This document shows, piece by piece, positions 12,001 through 22,586 of a stretch of 64,000 nt of DNA (the first letter of the stretch is position 1; every line of letters starts with the position of its first letter). Made by a program: the position numbers and the translations under genes. Below the pieces are notes generated by a model, which saw only the letters and a list, made by a program, of their open reading frames with translations, ran no database searches and was not told where the DNA came from. Origin of the DNA: Leucocoprinus leucothites (Eukaryota; Basidiomycota; Agaricomycetes; Agaricales; Agaricaceae); the NCBI GenBank assembly GCA_013368445.1, contig JAACJO010000006.1:248001-312000 (forward strand), written 5' to 3'.

Positions 12001-12389
12001 AGTGAATTCTTGGTTTTCAAGGTAAGATTGCCAAGAAAGGGTTTTCTTGGTCCAATCTATGTCAGGGTTGTGTTTTGAAAACCATGGGATTCCATAGATT
12101 ATTCAAGGTCATTCTAAGTTTGCGACAATTGCATTGGTTTTGATTCATTTTCCATAAATAGTAGTTTTGATTACTACATAATTGGTGATGGATGTGTTTC
12201 AACTACTGATCCGTCTCCATTCCTGATGGCGAGTGGTTTTGGGAGTTTCCTTCTCAGAAGTTTCCATTCATTTACAAGATCTTGATCAACAAGATCAGCT
12301 CCAGCTCCTAAATCAAGGAGTGCTAAGGTATCTACAGTTCTCTCAGGTAGGTGCACTTTGAGGGGAAGATAAAGAGTGTTGGATTGCAT
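9008..12389 (-). pseudogene. pol: Pol polyprotein of element A
   Basis: Domains in sense order are: aspartic protease (about 12389-12174, catalytic block reads L-L-D-L-G-A rather than D-S/T-G); reverse transcriptase (about 11860-11100, Y-M-D-D active site near 11270); RNase H (about 10900-10500); integrase with an HHCC zinc finger (C-P-I-C-Q-Q-H near 10130) and rve core; and a C-terminal chromodomain ending at 9008. It would process gag-pol, copy the RNA and insert the cDNA. TGA stops at 11659, 11458, 9854 and 9788 replace Arg codons (element B keeps CGA at two of these), and one base is missing near 11325. Non-functional. Confidence 0.92.
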
Positions 12390-12760
12390 AGGGGTAAGGG
12401 AAACTTCATTTAAATAAGAGAGTCCTGTCGGGGTCTTCAGTCTAGGATAGCTATCGTTCTGTAGTCCATTTGAGAAATAAATAGGTTTGTTTGAATCTGG
12501 GATTGATGGGCGAGAGGATAAATAAGGGGATGTGCACTGTCTGGTAGAGGGTTTTGATGAGTTAGATGTGGATGCTAATTGTCTGAGGCAAAATCCTGGA
12601 TTTCTCGATGGACAAATCCAGGTTGATCTGCATGCTCATTGTAGACATTTACAACTTCTTCATTGTCAGGGATGCTTTGGACGATTTCATTGAGTTGCAT
12701 GCTTTGGAAGCATCTCTGATTCTTCTTGTCATTATCACGTGGTTTCCTAGGCGATACAGG

Positions 12761-14377
12761 TCACTTATGTTTGGCATTTTTGGATTGGGATTTTCGTGGG
12801 ATTTTCGAAAGGCATACTTTATGCTTGGGACAGTCTCGAGCAAAGTGTCTGGTTTGCTTGCATTTGAAACACATTCCTTTTCTGAGACTTTCTTTTTGAC
12901 ATGTAGAAAGGATCATATTGAACACTTGTAGGATTGACTGCTTAATGTTTTCTTGATGATCTTCATCATCATCTTCGCTCTCGTCAGATGATGAATCATC
13001 GTTTTGTTGGTAGCCTTGAGAAATCGTGAAGTTCTGAAGTAATGCTTCCATAGCATCGATGTCCATTGCATTCAGGTCTCTATTAGGTTGGAGCAGGATG
13101 TAGCCTTGACTCTGGTAATGATTATGCCTTTTTGGTTTTGCCATCTTTCTTCGGGAGTATATCTGGGGGTGTCTTCGATAATAGTCTGCCTCCATTCTTT
13201 CAGTTTCTTCTGCTGCACGTGCTGCCATGAACCATTCCTCCAAGTTGTTTCCTGGATGTTTCGAAATAGCTCGGATTGCAATGCTTGGGTCAAGACTTTC
13301 TTGGAATTGATGAATGAGTTGTTGGGTTTCTCTAACTCTGGCTCGGTTAGCCAGGATTCTGAACTCCATGATATAGGTTTTGATGGGTCTTTGCAATTGT
13401 TTGAGTGCGAGCCATTTTCTGAGGAAACTTTTGCTTTCGTTGAAGGGTCGGAACGATTGATCCAAGGCTTGCCAAAATGCTTCAGCAGAACTGAAGGTAG
13501 GTACTCTGTTTTGCATGTGATGGGTAAGGAAATCTCTTTGCCAGAAACTCACTCCTTCTCCCATGTTGTAGAGTGCACAGATGATGATGTCATGATCGGA
13601 TGGGAGTTGATCACAGTTTGCCAAGAAGTAGAGCGAAAGTTGCTCTTTCCATCTTTGGTAATCTTGAGTGGTGCTGTTGAACTCTCTGGGTAGGTCATAT
13701 TTGATTCCTCTGTAATTGTTTTGTGGGTTTGGTTGTTGTGGTTGTCCAAAGAATCCTCCTCCACCTCCACCTCCTCCTCCACCTCCTCCTCCGTCTGGAC
13801 TTCCAGGCAGTCCTTTCCCTTTGAAACCTTGTTGTATTGGTTGGTAGACGTTGTATTCTGGGTTGTTTGCCCTATATCCAAATGTGTTTGCTGCCAAGGT
13901 TTCGGATCCTCTGTAGGCTTCGTTGGATTCCATTGGTGATCCTCCTCTTTGTGATCTGTAAGAGGTTTCGGATTCTGATTGTGAATGGGTGGTAACAGTG
14001 GAAGATCCTTGTGAAGGCATTTCTTGGGTTTCAATTGGTTTGATTCAGAGTGTAGGGGGTTCTGTCTGATGGAGATTGTTGAGTCTAGCAAGGGTTTCAT
14101 TGAGATTGGTTTTGTTTTCTTCTTCATAGTGTCTGCTTCATTGTCTTTGGATGGCTGGGAGTAAAGATGGTTTTGTTGGGGGGGTAGGAAGTTTGGGGGA
14201 TTGTTGTGTGAAGAGGGTGTTTTGGGGTTCTCGGGATTTAGTTGAGGGGTTTTCGCTTGTTGGTTGTTCAGGTTCACTTTCGGGGTGAAAGTGACTTTGG
14301 AATTGTTTGGAGAGGCGTGCTGCAAGGTGTGGGGGGTCTGCTCTGCTACGATTGTTGGAAGATGAGCTGTCGGACAT
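12761..14377 (-). pseudogene. gag: Gag of element A
   Basis: The frame from the Met at 14377 to 12761 would be about 538 residues. It has an N-terminal Ser/Pro-rich part, a glycine run of about 13 residues (13756-13795), a Retrotrans_gag-like capsid region with an F-W-Q-A-L-D-Q-S-F block, an acidic stretch (S-S-D-E-S-E-D-D-D), and one CCHC knuckle (C-F-K-C-K-Q-T-R-H-F-A-R-D-C). It would form the particle and bind RNA. Two TGA codons (14136-14138 and about 14045) interrupt the N-terminal third. From the internal Met at 14020 the frame is fully open, so a shorter gag is possible. Confidence 0.88.
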
Positions 14378-14400
14378 TCACAAATGATGATTGATGGGTG

Positions 14401-14670
14401 TCATTTGAGTATTAATTCAATTATATGTTGTTGTGTGTCAGGGGTAATATTAGTTCTAAAAATAGAATCAATAGAGTTGGATGAATTTGGATTTTCGTCA
14501 GATTCATAATCTGAATAGTTTTCTGTTTGATCATTGATCTTGTTGATCCACGATGGTGATTCGGGTTCTTCGGATGACGTTAGTCTGCTAGTCGGATGCT
14601 CATGGTCAGACTCTTCTGATTGGCTGCCTTTGTAGTTTGTATGCAAGGAATCAGGTCGGTTCTTTTGCAT
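14401..14670 (-). CDS. Small leader ORF of element A (89 aa)
   Basis: This 89-codon frame lies between the primer site and gag and ends 23 bp before the gag start. It is rich in Ser, Glu and Asp and has no recognisable domain. It is also present in the duplicate at 1589-1858. It could be a regulatory upstream ORF or a fragment of a longer gag. I cannot tell which. Confidence 0.3.
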   Translation of the reverse strand: MQKNRPDSLHTNYKGSQSEESDHEHPTSRLTSSEEPESPSWINKINDQTENYSDYESDENPNSSNSIDSIFRTNITPDTQQHIIELILK

Positions 14671-14908
14671 GCGCCAGGGGTGATGTATAACTCTCAGGCA
14701 TGATTCCTAATCAGAGGCTTGCCAGTTATAGATCGGTTCAGTGTTCTTCTCAGGTGTAGTGCGAAGCAATACTAGCCCAAGGATTTCTTCGAGTGTAGCG
14801 CAAAGCAATACTAGCTGGTAAGAGATGTTGGATGGCACAGCAACTAGACAATGAGAACCAAATGCAACGGGTTTGTTGTGGGGATACTACTGGAATCGGC
14901 ACAGTAGG

Positions 14909-14920
14909 AAGTTTAATCTT
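14909..14920 (-). other. Self-complementary primer-binding site of element A
   Basis: Two bases inside the 5' LTR the sense strand reads AAGATTAAACTT. This is the exact complement of AAGTTTAATCTT inside the LTR hairpin (7104-7115 in the intact LTR). I saw no match to a tRNA 3' end (no TGG start). Confidence 0.65.
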
Positions 14921-14922
14921 AT

Positions 14923-15167
14923 TGTTAAGATTTACTGTCAGAGTGCCTAGTAACGTCATGTGTCACAACACGTGATTGGGTTATGTAAGACAGTGGCTAA
15001 CTGGTCTTTAACCTACTTTAATTAATAAGCTTGAGTATTCTCGAAAGCTCAGTAACTTCCCAACATACTCTTCCCAATCTAGAACCACGGCTTCGGACCG
15101 TGTGGCTGTGTCGGTATCTAAGATGATTAAGTCACAGTGGGTGTCAATCAAATCGACATTTATAACA
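14923..15167 (-). repeat. 5' LTR of element A, promoter deleted
   Basis: Its ends match the 3' LTR, but the stretch equivalent to 6986-7437 (452 bp) is missing, with AA at the junction shared by both sides. The missing part contains the TATA-like box and the hairpin thought to hold the RNA start. Confidence 0.88.
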
Positions 15168-15502
15168 TAATGTCAGATACTCTTTTAGGTTGGCATGGAT
15201 TAATTCCATTGGTCGACTTGCTCTGGTGGGATTTTCAGAGTAATGGGAGCAAGGAGTTTTCCCTGCAATGCAACCCTTACAAATTGGTGTTGCTAATGTA
15301 GGTCCTTTGACATTGTCTATTATGATAGTATTTTTGTGAACTTTTCATAAGACATGATCTGAAGCATGACCCATCCTCTGATGGAGTACTTCCCATGATA
15401 TATTTTTAGCAAGTCCAACATTTAATGCTGCATGTTGGCTATGTATGATTTTCATATGTAACCAATGCAAGTTTGGTTGTCCTTGTTTTGATGCAAATCC
15501 TT
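15168..15502 (-). pseudogene. Copia GAG-pre-integrase / integrase start
   Basis: This minus-strand copia remnant lies between the two gypsy insertions. It has a W-E-V-L-H-Q-R-M-G-H-A block, then I-C-K-G-C-I-A-G-K and R-P-M-E-L-I-H-A-N-L. These are the His and Cys ligands of the GAG-pre-integrase zinc site and the entry to the integrase core. The protein continues at 6852 downstream and 26047 upstream. Besides the two gypsy insertions, an in-frame TGA stop lies near 15355. Confidence 0.82.
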
Positions 15503-16158
15503 TGTTATAGTGACGCCGGCCCGGTCCTAAGCTGGTGCGATAAGTATCGAGTTGATCTTATCAAAGGGGACTCCTTCTTGGTAAGCGACAAAGTCGTTTA
15601 CTAAGTCAGAGTTATAATACGGCGATTATAGAGTTTAAGACTTTAGTAATTGAGATCTTAGAGCTTAAGTTCAATTCAACTTTGTATAGATAAAGGCTCG
15701 TATTGAGTCTCCACCTAACCAAGTAGAAACAATGTTTCTCCTTGGTAGATGTCGACAACTTATATACAATACAAGTCAGTATCTATTATTAACTAGAGCT
15801 AAGGGCTTCTAATGAAAGAAGAGAAGCGTACAGCTTCCTTAACGCTAATTAAACTATATAAGACGCGATCTGTCAAAGAAGCTTTAGAAGTTCTTCTAAA
15901 GAAGTTCTTCTTTGATCATTTGATCAATCACAAGGTAAGTCCAAATATAGCGCAGCTATATTTAACAATCACATGACATCAAAATAACAACAAAACCAAA
16001 CAAGTCATAACGAGTCATAACCAGACAAAGTAGACGAGTCAAGACAAACGAGAAAATACAAGAACAAATAAGAAGAAACATAATTGCGATATTACTTAAG
16101 TAAAGCTAATATCGACTTCGTATTATAGATGGAACAAATGCTAGATATAATCAATATA

Positions 16159-17751
16159 CAGTGGCTCAAAAAACTGTCCCAATGTTTTCGCATTTTGGAC
16201 ATATTTGCTAATACCAGGGCAGATATATGGCCTAGCATCCTGAAAATATTCACACAGGTACCTTGACATATTGGGAGCATATATTCCCATGATCACATGA
16301 CCTTGTCCATCAATGAATTATTAATGAATTATCGAAAATATCTACTCATTGGGACAGTTTTTTGACCCTCTGTTATCTACCTACTCAATACTTTGTATGA
16401 CCTCCTCTTGCCCTGACAACTGCCTCAATCCTTCTGGGCATGGTTTCTATCAGCCTTTGGCACCTTTCTGCTGGAATCTTATTCCACTCCTCTACTAGCC
16501 TCTCCCACAATTCAAATACTCCCTTAGGTGGTCTTTCATATGCCTTCAGCTGGTCCTTCAGGTAGGTCCAGAGGTGTTCAATGGGATTTAGGTCAGGGAA
16601 TTGTGCAGGGCATGATAGAACTTGAATGTTGTTGTCCACAAACCATTGTTGTCCCAGTTTTGAGATGTGTTTTGGGTCATTATCCTGCTGGAATATCCTC
16701 TCCTCCTCCTCCATCTCCAACTTTTCAAAGCTTTCCACCACCCCATTGTCCAAAATCTCGCAGTATTTCACTGCATCCATATTCCCTTGAACCTCAATCA
16801 GCTTTCCTACCCCATTCCACCCCATACACCCCCACACCATCATGTTACCACCTCCTCCATGTTTGACAGTAGGGAGAGTGGTCCTATCTGACAGTGGTTC
16901 CCCCCTCTCCTTCCAGGTATACACCTTTCCATCTGACCCAATCCTGTTGATCTTTGTTTCATCTGTCCACAACACCCTCTTCCAGTCCTCCACTGTCCAA
17001 TTCCTATGTTCATGTGCAGAGTCAAGGCATTCCTCACAATGTTGCTTTTTGAGTAGAGGTCATTTGATCTTGGTTACAGAGCAAAATCCATTATCCTGAA
17101 GGGTATTTCTGACAGTTTGGGGTGTGACAGGGTCAGACAGAGTAGAGTTAATGAAATTTGTAGCCTGGACAGCATTATCTAGCTTTCCAGAGGTTATTTG
17201 GTGAATTATTGCTTTTTTATCATGAGGAGAAAGCTTGGAAGGACGTCCTCCCTTGTTGTTTTCCTTGTCCCCATCAACTTCTTTATTGATCCTCCCAACA
17301 GTAGACTTGCCTAGACCAGTTTTATGTTCAATATGGCACAAGGAATAGCCATCTTTGAGAAGAGAAGTGACTTGGGAGTATTAGGTAGAGGAGATAGCTT
17401 TCATGATGTAGTGGCAGGAAGAAAGACAGTTGTAGCCATCTCAACATGTCAACCAAGGTCACATGATCTTGTTTACTACTCCCACACCTGCCCTGATGCT
17501 CCCCTGGCATGTTACAAGATAGATACTGGGAGGCTGACAGGGGGTCAAAAAACTGTCCCAATGAGTAGATATTTTTAATAATTCATTACTAATTCATTGA
17601 TGGACAAGGTCATGTGATCATGGGAATATATGCTCCCAATATGTCAAGGTACCTGTGTGAATATTTTCAGGATGCTAGGCCATATATCTGCCCTGGTATT
17701 AGCAAATATGTCCAAAATGCGAAAACATTGGGACAGTTTTTTGAGCCACTG
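16159..17751 (-). mobile_element. Tc1/mariner-type DNA transposon, copy 2
   Basis: This is a 1593-bp element flanked by TA (16157-16158 and 17752-17753), inserted seven bases from the end of the element B LTR. The ~215-bp terminal inverted repeats have the same internal structure as copy 1. Both flanks belong to the same LTR, so this is a genuine simple insertion. It is younger than element B. Confidence 0.95.
16385..17404 (-). pseudogene. Tc1-type DD34E transposase with two stops
   Basis: The gene would be about 339 aa, normal for the family. It has an N-terminal helix-turn-helix DNA-binding region (G-K-S-T-V-G-R-I and a G-R-P-S-K-L-S linker), then the catalytic core: W-T-D-E-T, Q-Q-D-N-D-P-K-H and N-P-I-E-H-L-W. 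There are 34 residues between the second Asp and the Glu, so it is DD34E. Its role is cut-and-paste at TA. In-frame TAA (about 17383) and TGA (17060-17062) break it. Both look like C-to-T changes of CAA and CGA. The catalytic half from 16993 is open. Confidence 0.92.
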
Positions 17752-17833
17752 TACATAACATTATCCCTTTCCTAGCTAAGATGTCCACATCTTAGTAACT
17801 ATCTAAGTCACTAAGGTAAATTACCTTCACCAT

Positions 17834-19160
17834 CTATGTTGAAGTTGGCTTCATCATCGTAATGAGATTCGTAATTGCCATCTTCGTATGGGGGTGTAAG
17901 GGGGTGTTCTCCTTCATAGATGTGAGAAGTTCGACCGTGATGGGGACGTCCGCTCGGACTGCATCCTCGATGGTTTGGATGGGAGGAACGGACTGAGGTC
18001 TGGAGACGACCATATTGTCTTCCTCATGGTGCAGGTTTGTGACCTCGTCGCGGCGTAAAAGTAGGGTTGTAGGTTGGGCCAAGGGAGGTGGTGTTAACGG
18101 CCGTGGATGTTGGATTATGTCGTTCGGATCGAAGTCCGACGGCATCGGTGATGGGGGCGCTGTGATTGCTGGTTGGTACGCCGGACTGTCGGGGCTGTAT
18201 TCTGGCAGATCCGGAGATGGACTACAGAGCAAGAGCCTTGGCGGCATCGACTCCTTCGGTAATTGAAAGTGCTGCCAGGGCGACTGGGGGTAGATCCCGT
18301 CGAGCAATTCCTTTATAAGGATTTCGGGAACAATACTTGGTGAAATGGCCGGGGGCGAAAGTGTTGCACCAGGTGCAATGATATCCCGGGCAAAGCGTCT
18401 TGATATGACCCATTCCGTGACATATGTCGCAGGTTCGACTAGTACGTCCAGGGCGAGTCGCGTCTCGATTGGTATTTCGAGGAGGCTCGTTAGTAGGCAT
18501 TGGAGGGGGTGTATTTGGTAATATGGCATTGTGTGTAGCCACATCATGACGTTGTTGAGGTTTGACGCTAGGTGGGGAAGTTTTTCCCTCATCATCAGCT
18601 GAGGCGCGCTCAGAATTCTGTGCACGTCGCTCTGGAGCTTGTTGACGCTTGAGCATAGTGAAGTAATCTCCGTCCGGGTTGGTGCGTTGGATGCGTCGGA
18701 CGATGTTCTGAGTATAGGGACCCCTAGGGATATGGCGTGCCAGGTTACTAAGATGGAAGTCCATTTCTTCCTGGAGACGCTTGTATTCACTTCTTGCAGA
18801 AGCGAGAGCATCAATCCGATTCCCGATGTTGTAGACATATGAAGTGAGTCTAGGATTGCTGCCGTAGGCGGACAGAAAGTCAACGGCTGTCTGTTCTCGA
18901 AGAAATGCTCGTCGTAGGGTGGCATTCTCTTTATAGGGTGAAGAGTTTTCACCGCTAGTGTCTCCGCCTGCACTATCTCCGGCAGGGGATTTGGTGCCTT
19001 GTTCTTGCGATGAGGCAAGACCAGGACTTTCTTCGACCTTGTTCGCATCGTCGATGGTGTTGGTCGGTGTAGTAGGAGGGGTAATAGGTGAGGGCGATTC
19101 GCAAATAATAGTTCCAAAGATTGGTACTGTTGGTTGTTCACTGACTTCTGAAGTAGTCAT
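17834..19160 (-). pseudogene. ORF3 of element B, double zinc-knuckle protein
   Basis: It starts (Met at 19160) 15 bp after the pol stop. The first frame (19160-18222, 312 aa) has a Ser/Pro/Thr-rich start, a helical, charged middle (residues about 85-150), and near residue 250 the block CX2CX4HX4C-X4-CX2CX6HX4C, identical in spacing to element A. After about 18300 the coding-like Pro-rich signal (S-P-S-P-D-L-P-E-Y-S-P) moves to a second frame that ends at 17834. A frameshift is therefore likely, either mutational or programmed. I infer one protein of about 440 aa. Function unknown. Confidence 0.65.
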
Positions 19161-19175
19161 TGAAGCTGGGGAATG

Positions 19176-22100
19176 TTAAGAGAGATTGTGTTGGCTTTTA
19201 TACTCTTGAATCATTTCTTCTGAATTTTCAAGATTTTTCTCTGGTTCCCATGAGTCTTCAGTTGGTCCATATCCTTTCCAACGAATTAGGTATTCTATTT
19301 TTGTTCCAGAACGTAATCTGCAAGTTCTATGGTTTAGGACTGCTTCGACTTCATATTGTTCTTCTCCTGAAACTAGGACAGGTGGTGGTTTAGGGTTGTG
19401 TTTACCATAAACATCATTCTCAGTTACTGGCATGAGAAGTGAAGCGTGGAACTTGTTGTGAATCTTCCATTTTTGTGGTAGTTTGAGTTCGTAGTTGACT
19501 GGAGAGGTCTTTCTAATAATAGTAAATGGACCTTCTCTTCTTTGATTAAGCTTCTTAGAAGCATAGGGTAAAGGGAGATTTCGGTTATCTAACCAAACTC
19601 GGTCTCCTACTTTGAATGGTGTCCATGGTTGGTTCCTTCTTTGAGCCATCATGAGACGTGTTCGTTCATGTGCCTCTAAAGCTGCTTCTCGGACTTGTTC
19701 TAAGAATAGAGACTTCTCATTGATAGAAGGTGTGTCTGTCTCTATGTCTGAGATAAACGCTTGTGGGTTATATCCTAGGATTAATTCGTATGGTGAGTGT
19801 TTTCTTCCAGAATGGGGTTTCGTATTGTGTACGAATTCAATCATTGGAAGTGCTCGTTTCCATATGGTTGGGTTTTGTGATGTGTAAACTGCTAAGTAAA
19901 ACTCGATTTCTTGGTTGTACCTTTCGGTAGTTCCATCTGTCTGTGGATGGTATGCTGTAGACAGGGCTGGGGTAATATTGAGTTTTTCATATAGTTTTTG
20001 CATTGATTTAGCAGCAAATCGTGGATCTCGATCTGAGATTATTTTATTGGGTGTTCCGTATTTTGAAAATACTTTGTCAATAAGAATTTCAGCAATGCCA
20101 TCAGCATTTACTGTTTTCTTTGTTGGAGTTAGGATTATCCCTTTCGTAAGTCCATGGTCCACTATGGACAATATACAATCATATCCATCGTCAGGTGGTA
20201 GATCTGTGATAAGATCCATGGATATTTGGGAAAAGGGCCTTGTGGAAGAAGGGCCTTTAATTGGTTGCATTGGTGGTTTAACTGGATGACGATTGATTTT
20301 GTACTGTTGACAAATAGGGCATCCTTTCACGTAGTTCCGAACATATGTGTTCATTCCAGGCCAGTAAACTAATTTAGATAGTTTACGGAACGTTTCAGCT
20401 GTTCCTGGGTGTCCTGATGTCTCGTGATCATGTACACGTTGTAGAAGTCTTTTTTTTAGTTCGGCATCTTCAGGTATCACATGTCTTCCCTGATATTTAT
20501 AAATGCCATTATCTTCTGTGAATCTTTCAGATGGGTTGATCTTCTTTTGTTTATTTTTAATTTCTTCTTTAATTTCCTCAGAAAGGAAGTTAATGAATTT
20601 TTCTGATGGTATCGCAACTAGATCTTCGTTATCCTTTCCATCTGGGACTAGGTCTGGTCTTCTACTCAATGCATCGGCAAGAGTATTTTTGTTGCCAGCC
20701 AAGTGCTTTATGGAGTAATGGAAGCGTGTCATATATAGCATCCATCTAGCTTGTCTTCGATTTAATTGTTGTGGTTCTCGCCATCTGGTGAGATTCTCAT
20801 GATCAGACCATATGATGATAGGGTGTGCTGATCCTTCAAGGTAGTGTCGCCATTCCTTTAGTGCTCTAATAATAGCAAGGAATTCTTGGTCAGACACATG
20901 ATAGTTTCGTTCTGCAGGGTTGAGGGTTTGTGAATAATAAGCCACAGGGTGCTTATCTCCATTTGAATCTCTTTGGAGTAGTACTGCACCAGTAGCAAAT
21001 GCGGAAGCGTCACATTCGATTTCGAATGGCTTTGATTCATCAACTATTTGAAGTATAGGTTGCTTAAGGAATTGTTCCTTGAGCTTCTCAAAGCTTTTCT
21101 GTGCTTCTGAGTTCCATTCGAATTTCGTTGTTTTACGAAGTAATGCATTAAGTGGTTGTGCGATAGCTGAGAAGTTGTGAATGAATTTGCGATAGAAGTT
21201 GCAAAATCCAATGAATTGTCGGATATTTCGGACAGACTTGGGTACAGGCCAATCCTGTATTCCCTTAAGTTTAATGGGGTCCATCTCGATAGAGTCAGGA
21301 GTTATGATAACTCCGAGGTACTCTAGGCGTTGCTTCTCGAATTCGCATTTCTCAGTCTTTAAATACAACTCGTTCTGTTGTAGAATCTTCAAGACTTGTT
21401 TAGTAAGTCTTTCGAGTTGTTCCTTTGTTTTCGCATGGATAAGGATGTCATCCATGTAAATAATAACTCCGCCTTTCTCAGTAAGGTCTTTAAAGATGTG
21501 ATCCATCATGGATTGGAAGGTAGCAGGGGAATTTGTCATTCCAAAGAACATGACTGTGGGTTCATATAACCCATTTGGAGTGCGGAATGCCGCTTTCCAT
21601 TCATGTCCTTCATGGATTCGGACATTATTATATCCTAGTCAGACATCTAACTTGGTGAACCAATTAGATCCTTTGAGTTTATCCATGATTCGTGATATGC
21701 TCGGTATTGGGTGAGCATTCTTTATTGTATTCTTGTTAAGGAATCGATAATCTTGGCATGGACGTAAGTCTCCTCCTTTCTTTCCTACAAAGAAGAAAGA
21801 AGAGGCCATTGGTGATTTGGATTTCCGAATATATCCCTTTCGTAGATTTTCGGAAATAAACTTGTCAAGTTCAGTTCTTTCCTGAGGTGTCAGGTGATAA
21901 ACTGGCATTTGTTTGGGTTCAAATTCAGGTATAGTCTCGATTTTATGATCCCAAGGACGTCTGGGTGGTAATTTCTCAGATTCATCTTTGTTGAAGACTT
22001 TGAGAAACTGATGAAATTTCTTTGGTACGGCTTTCACAGGGTCTGATTCCTTTTTAGGTTTAGTAGCCGAGTTGTGAAGTTGTTGTGATGTGTTAGACTT

Positions 22101-22586
22101 CACATTGATTTCATAATATAACTGATTGATGGAATCAGTTTTTGCTTTGGTTAATTTGATTGTATGAGAATTTTCATCTCGCCAACGTAATGACAGTTTC
22201 TGCCAATCTACGTCGGGATTGAATCTCTTTAGCCATGTGATTCCTAAGAATAGTTAGTTTGATCCAAGCTTGACTATTCTTGGGGAGATTGTCATAATTT
22301 TGTTGTTCACTTCTATTTTTAATTTTGTATAGTGAGTACAACTTCCTGATAGGTTTTGTGTTCCATCAGCGTTACAGATTTTGATTGCCTTTTTCATCTT
22401 GAATTTTGGCAAGTTGTAGGTATCGACTAGTTGTGGGTCGATAAATTCTCCACTAGCTCCTGAGTCTAGTAGTGCTTGTAGATTGTGTTTTGCTCTAGTT
22501 GTATGGAGCAATATTGGTACATGTACTGTTAATCCTTTATTTGATTGAAGATCGATGATGTCTATCTGATCTTCATGAGTACTCAA
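19176..22586 (-). pseudogene. pol: Pol polyprotein of element B
   Basis: The sense order is protease (22586-22254, L-L-D-S-G-A-S-G active site intact); RT (from about 22100, Y-M-D-D near 21450); RNase H (to about 20650); integrase with zinc finger (C-P-I-C-Q-Q-Y, about 20300) and rve core (S-D-R-D-P-R-F, T-A-Y-H-P-Q-T-D); and a chromodomain (I-E-Y-L-I-R-W-K-G-Y) ending at 19176. The frame from 21551 to 19176 is open for 791 residues. Only TGA at 21639 (before L-G-Y-N-N), TAA near 22253 and the gag-pol junction interrupt it. It is close to functional, more so than element A. Confidence 0.94.

Larger units (their letters stand above)
6853..15167 (-). mobile_element. Gypsy element A (chromodomain LTR retrotransposon)
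   Basis: This is a full-length but dead element. The 3' LTR (697 bp) is at the left and the 5' LTR (245 bp, internally deleted) at the right, with the perfect 5-bp duplication TAATG at 6848-6852 and 15168-15172. The order on the minus strand is 5' LTR, primer site, a small uORF, gag, pol (protease-RT-RNaseH-integrase-chromodomain), ORF3, a purine-rich tract ending at 7550, and the 3' LTR. The chromodomain places it among chromoviruses. It is inserted in the copia integrase and carries many stop codons. Confidence 0.93.
12812..17753. repeat. Right copy of the duplicated 4.9-kb segment
   Basis: This is the partner of 1-4940. Here the segment sits in its logical context: gag continues into element A pol on the left, and the interrupted LTR continues into element B on the right. 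It is therefore the better candidate for the original arrangement. Both homopolymer runs that differ are one base longer here, and both longer forms keep the local reading frame (gag of A, Tc1 transposase). Confidence 0.95.
15503..17760 (-). repeat. 3' LTR of element B, split by Tc1
   Basis: The LTR is 15503-16158 plus CATAACA (17754-17760), with the Tc1 and its duplicated TA between them. Removing the Tc1 gives 663 bp, the length of the right LTR. The sense strand just inside reads AAAGGGATAA, a short purine-rich tract suited to plus-strand priming. Element A has the same tract. Confidence 0.93.
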
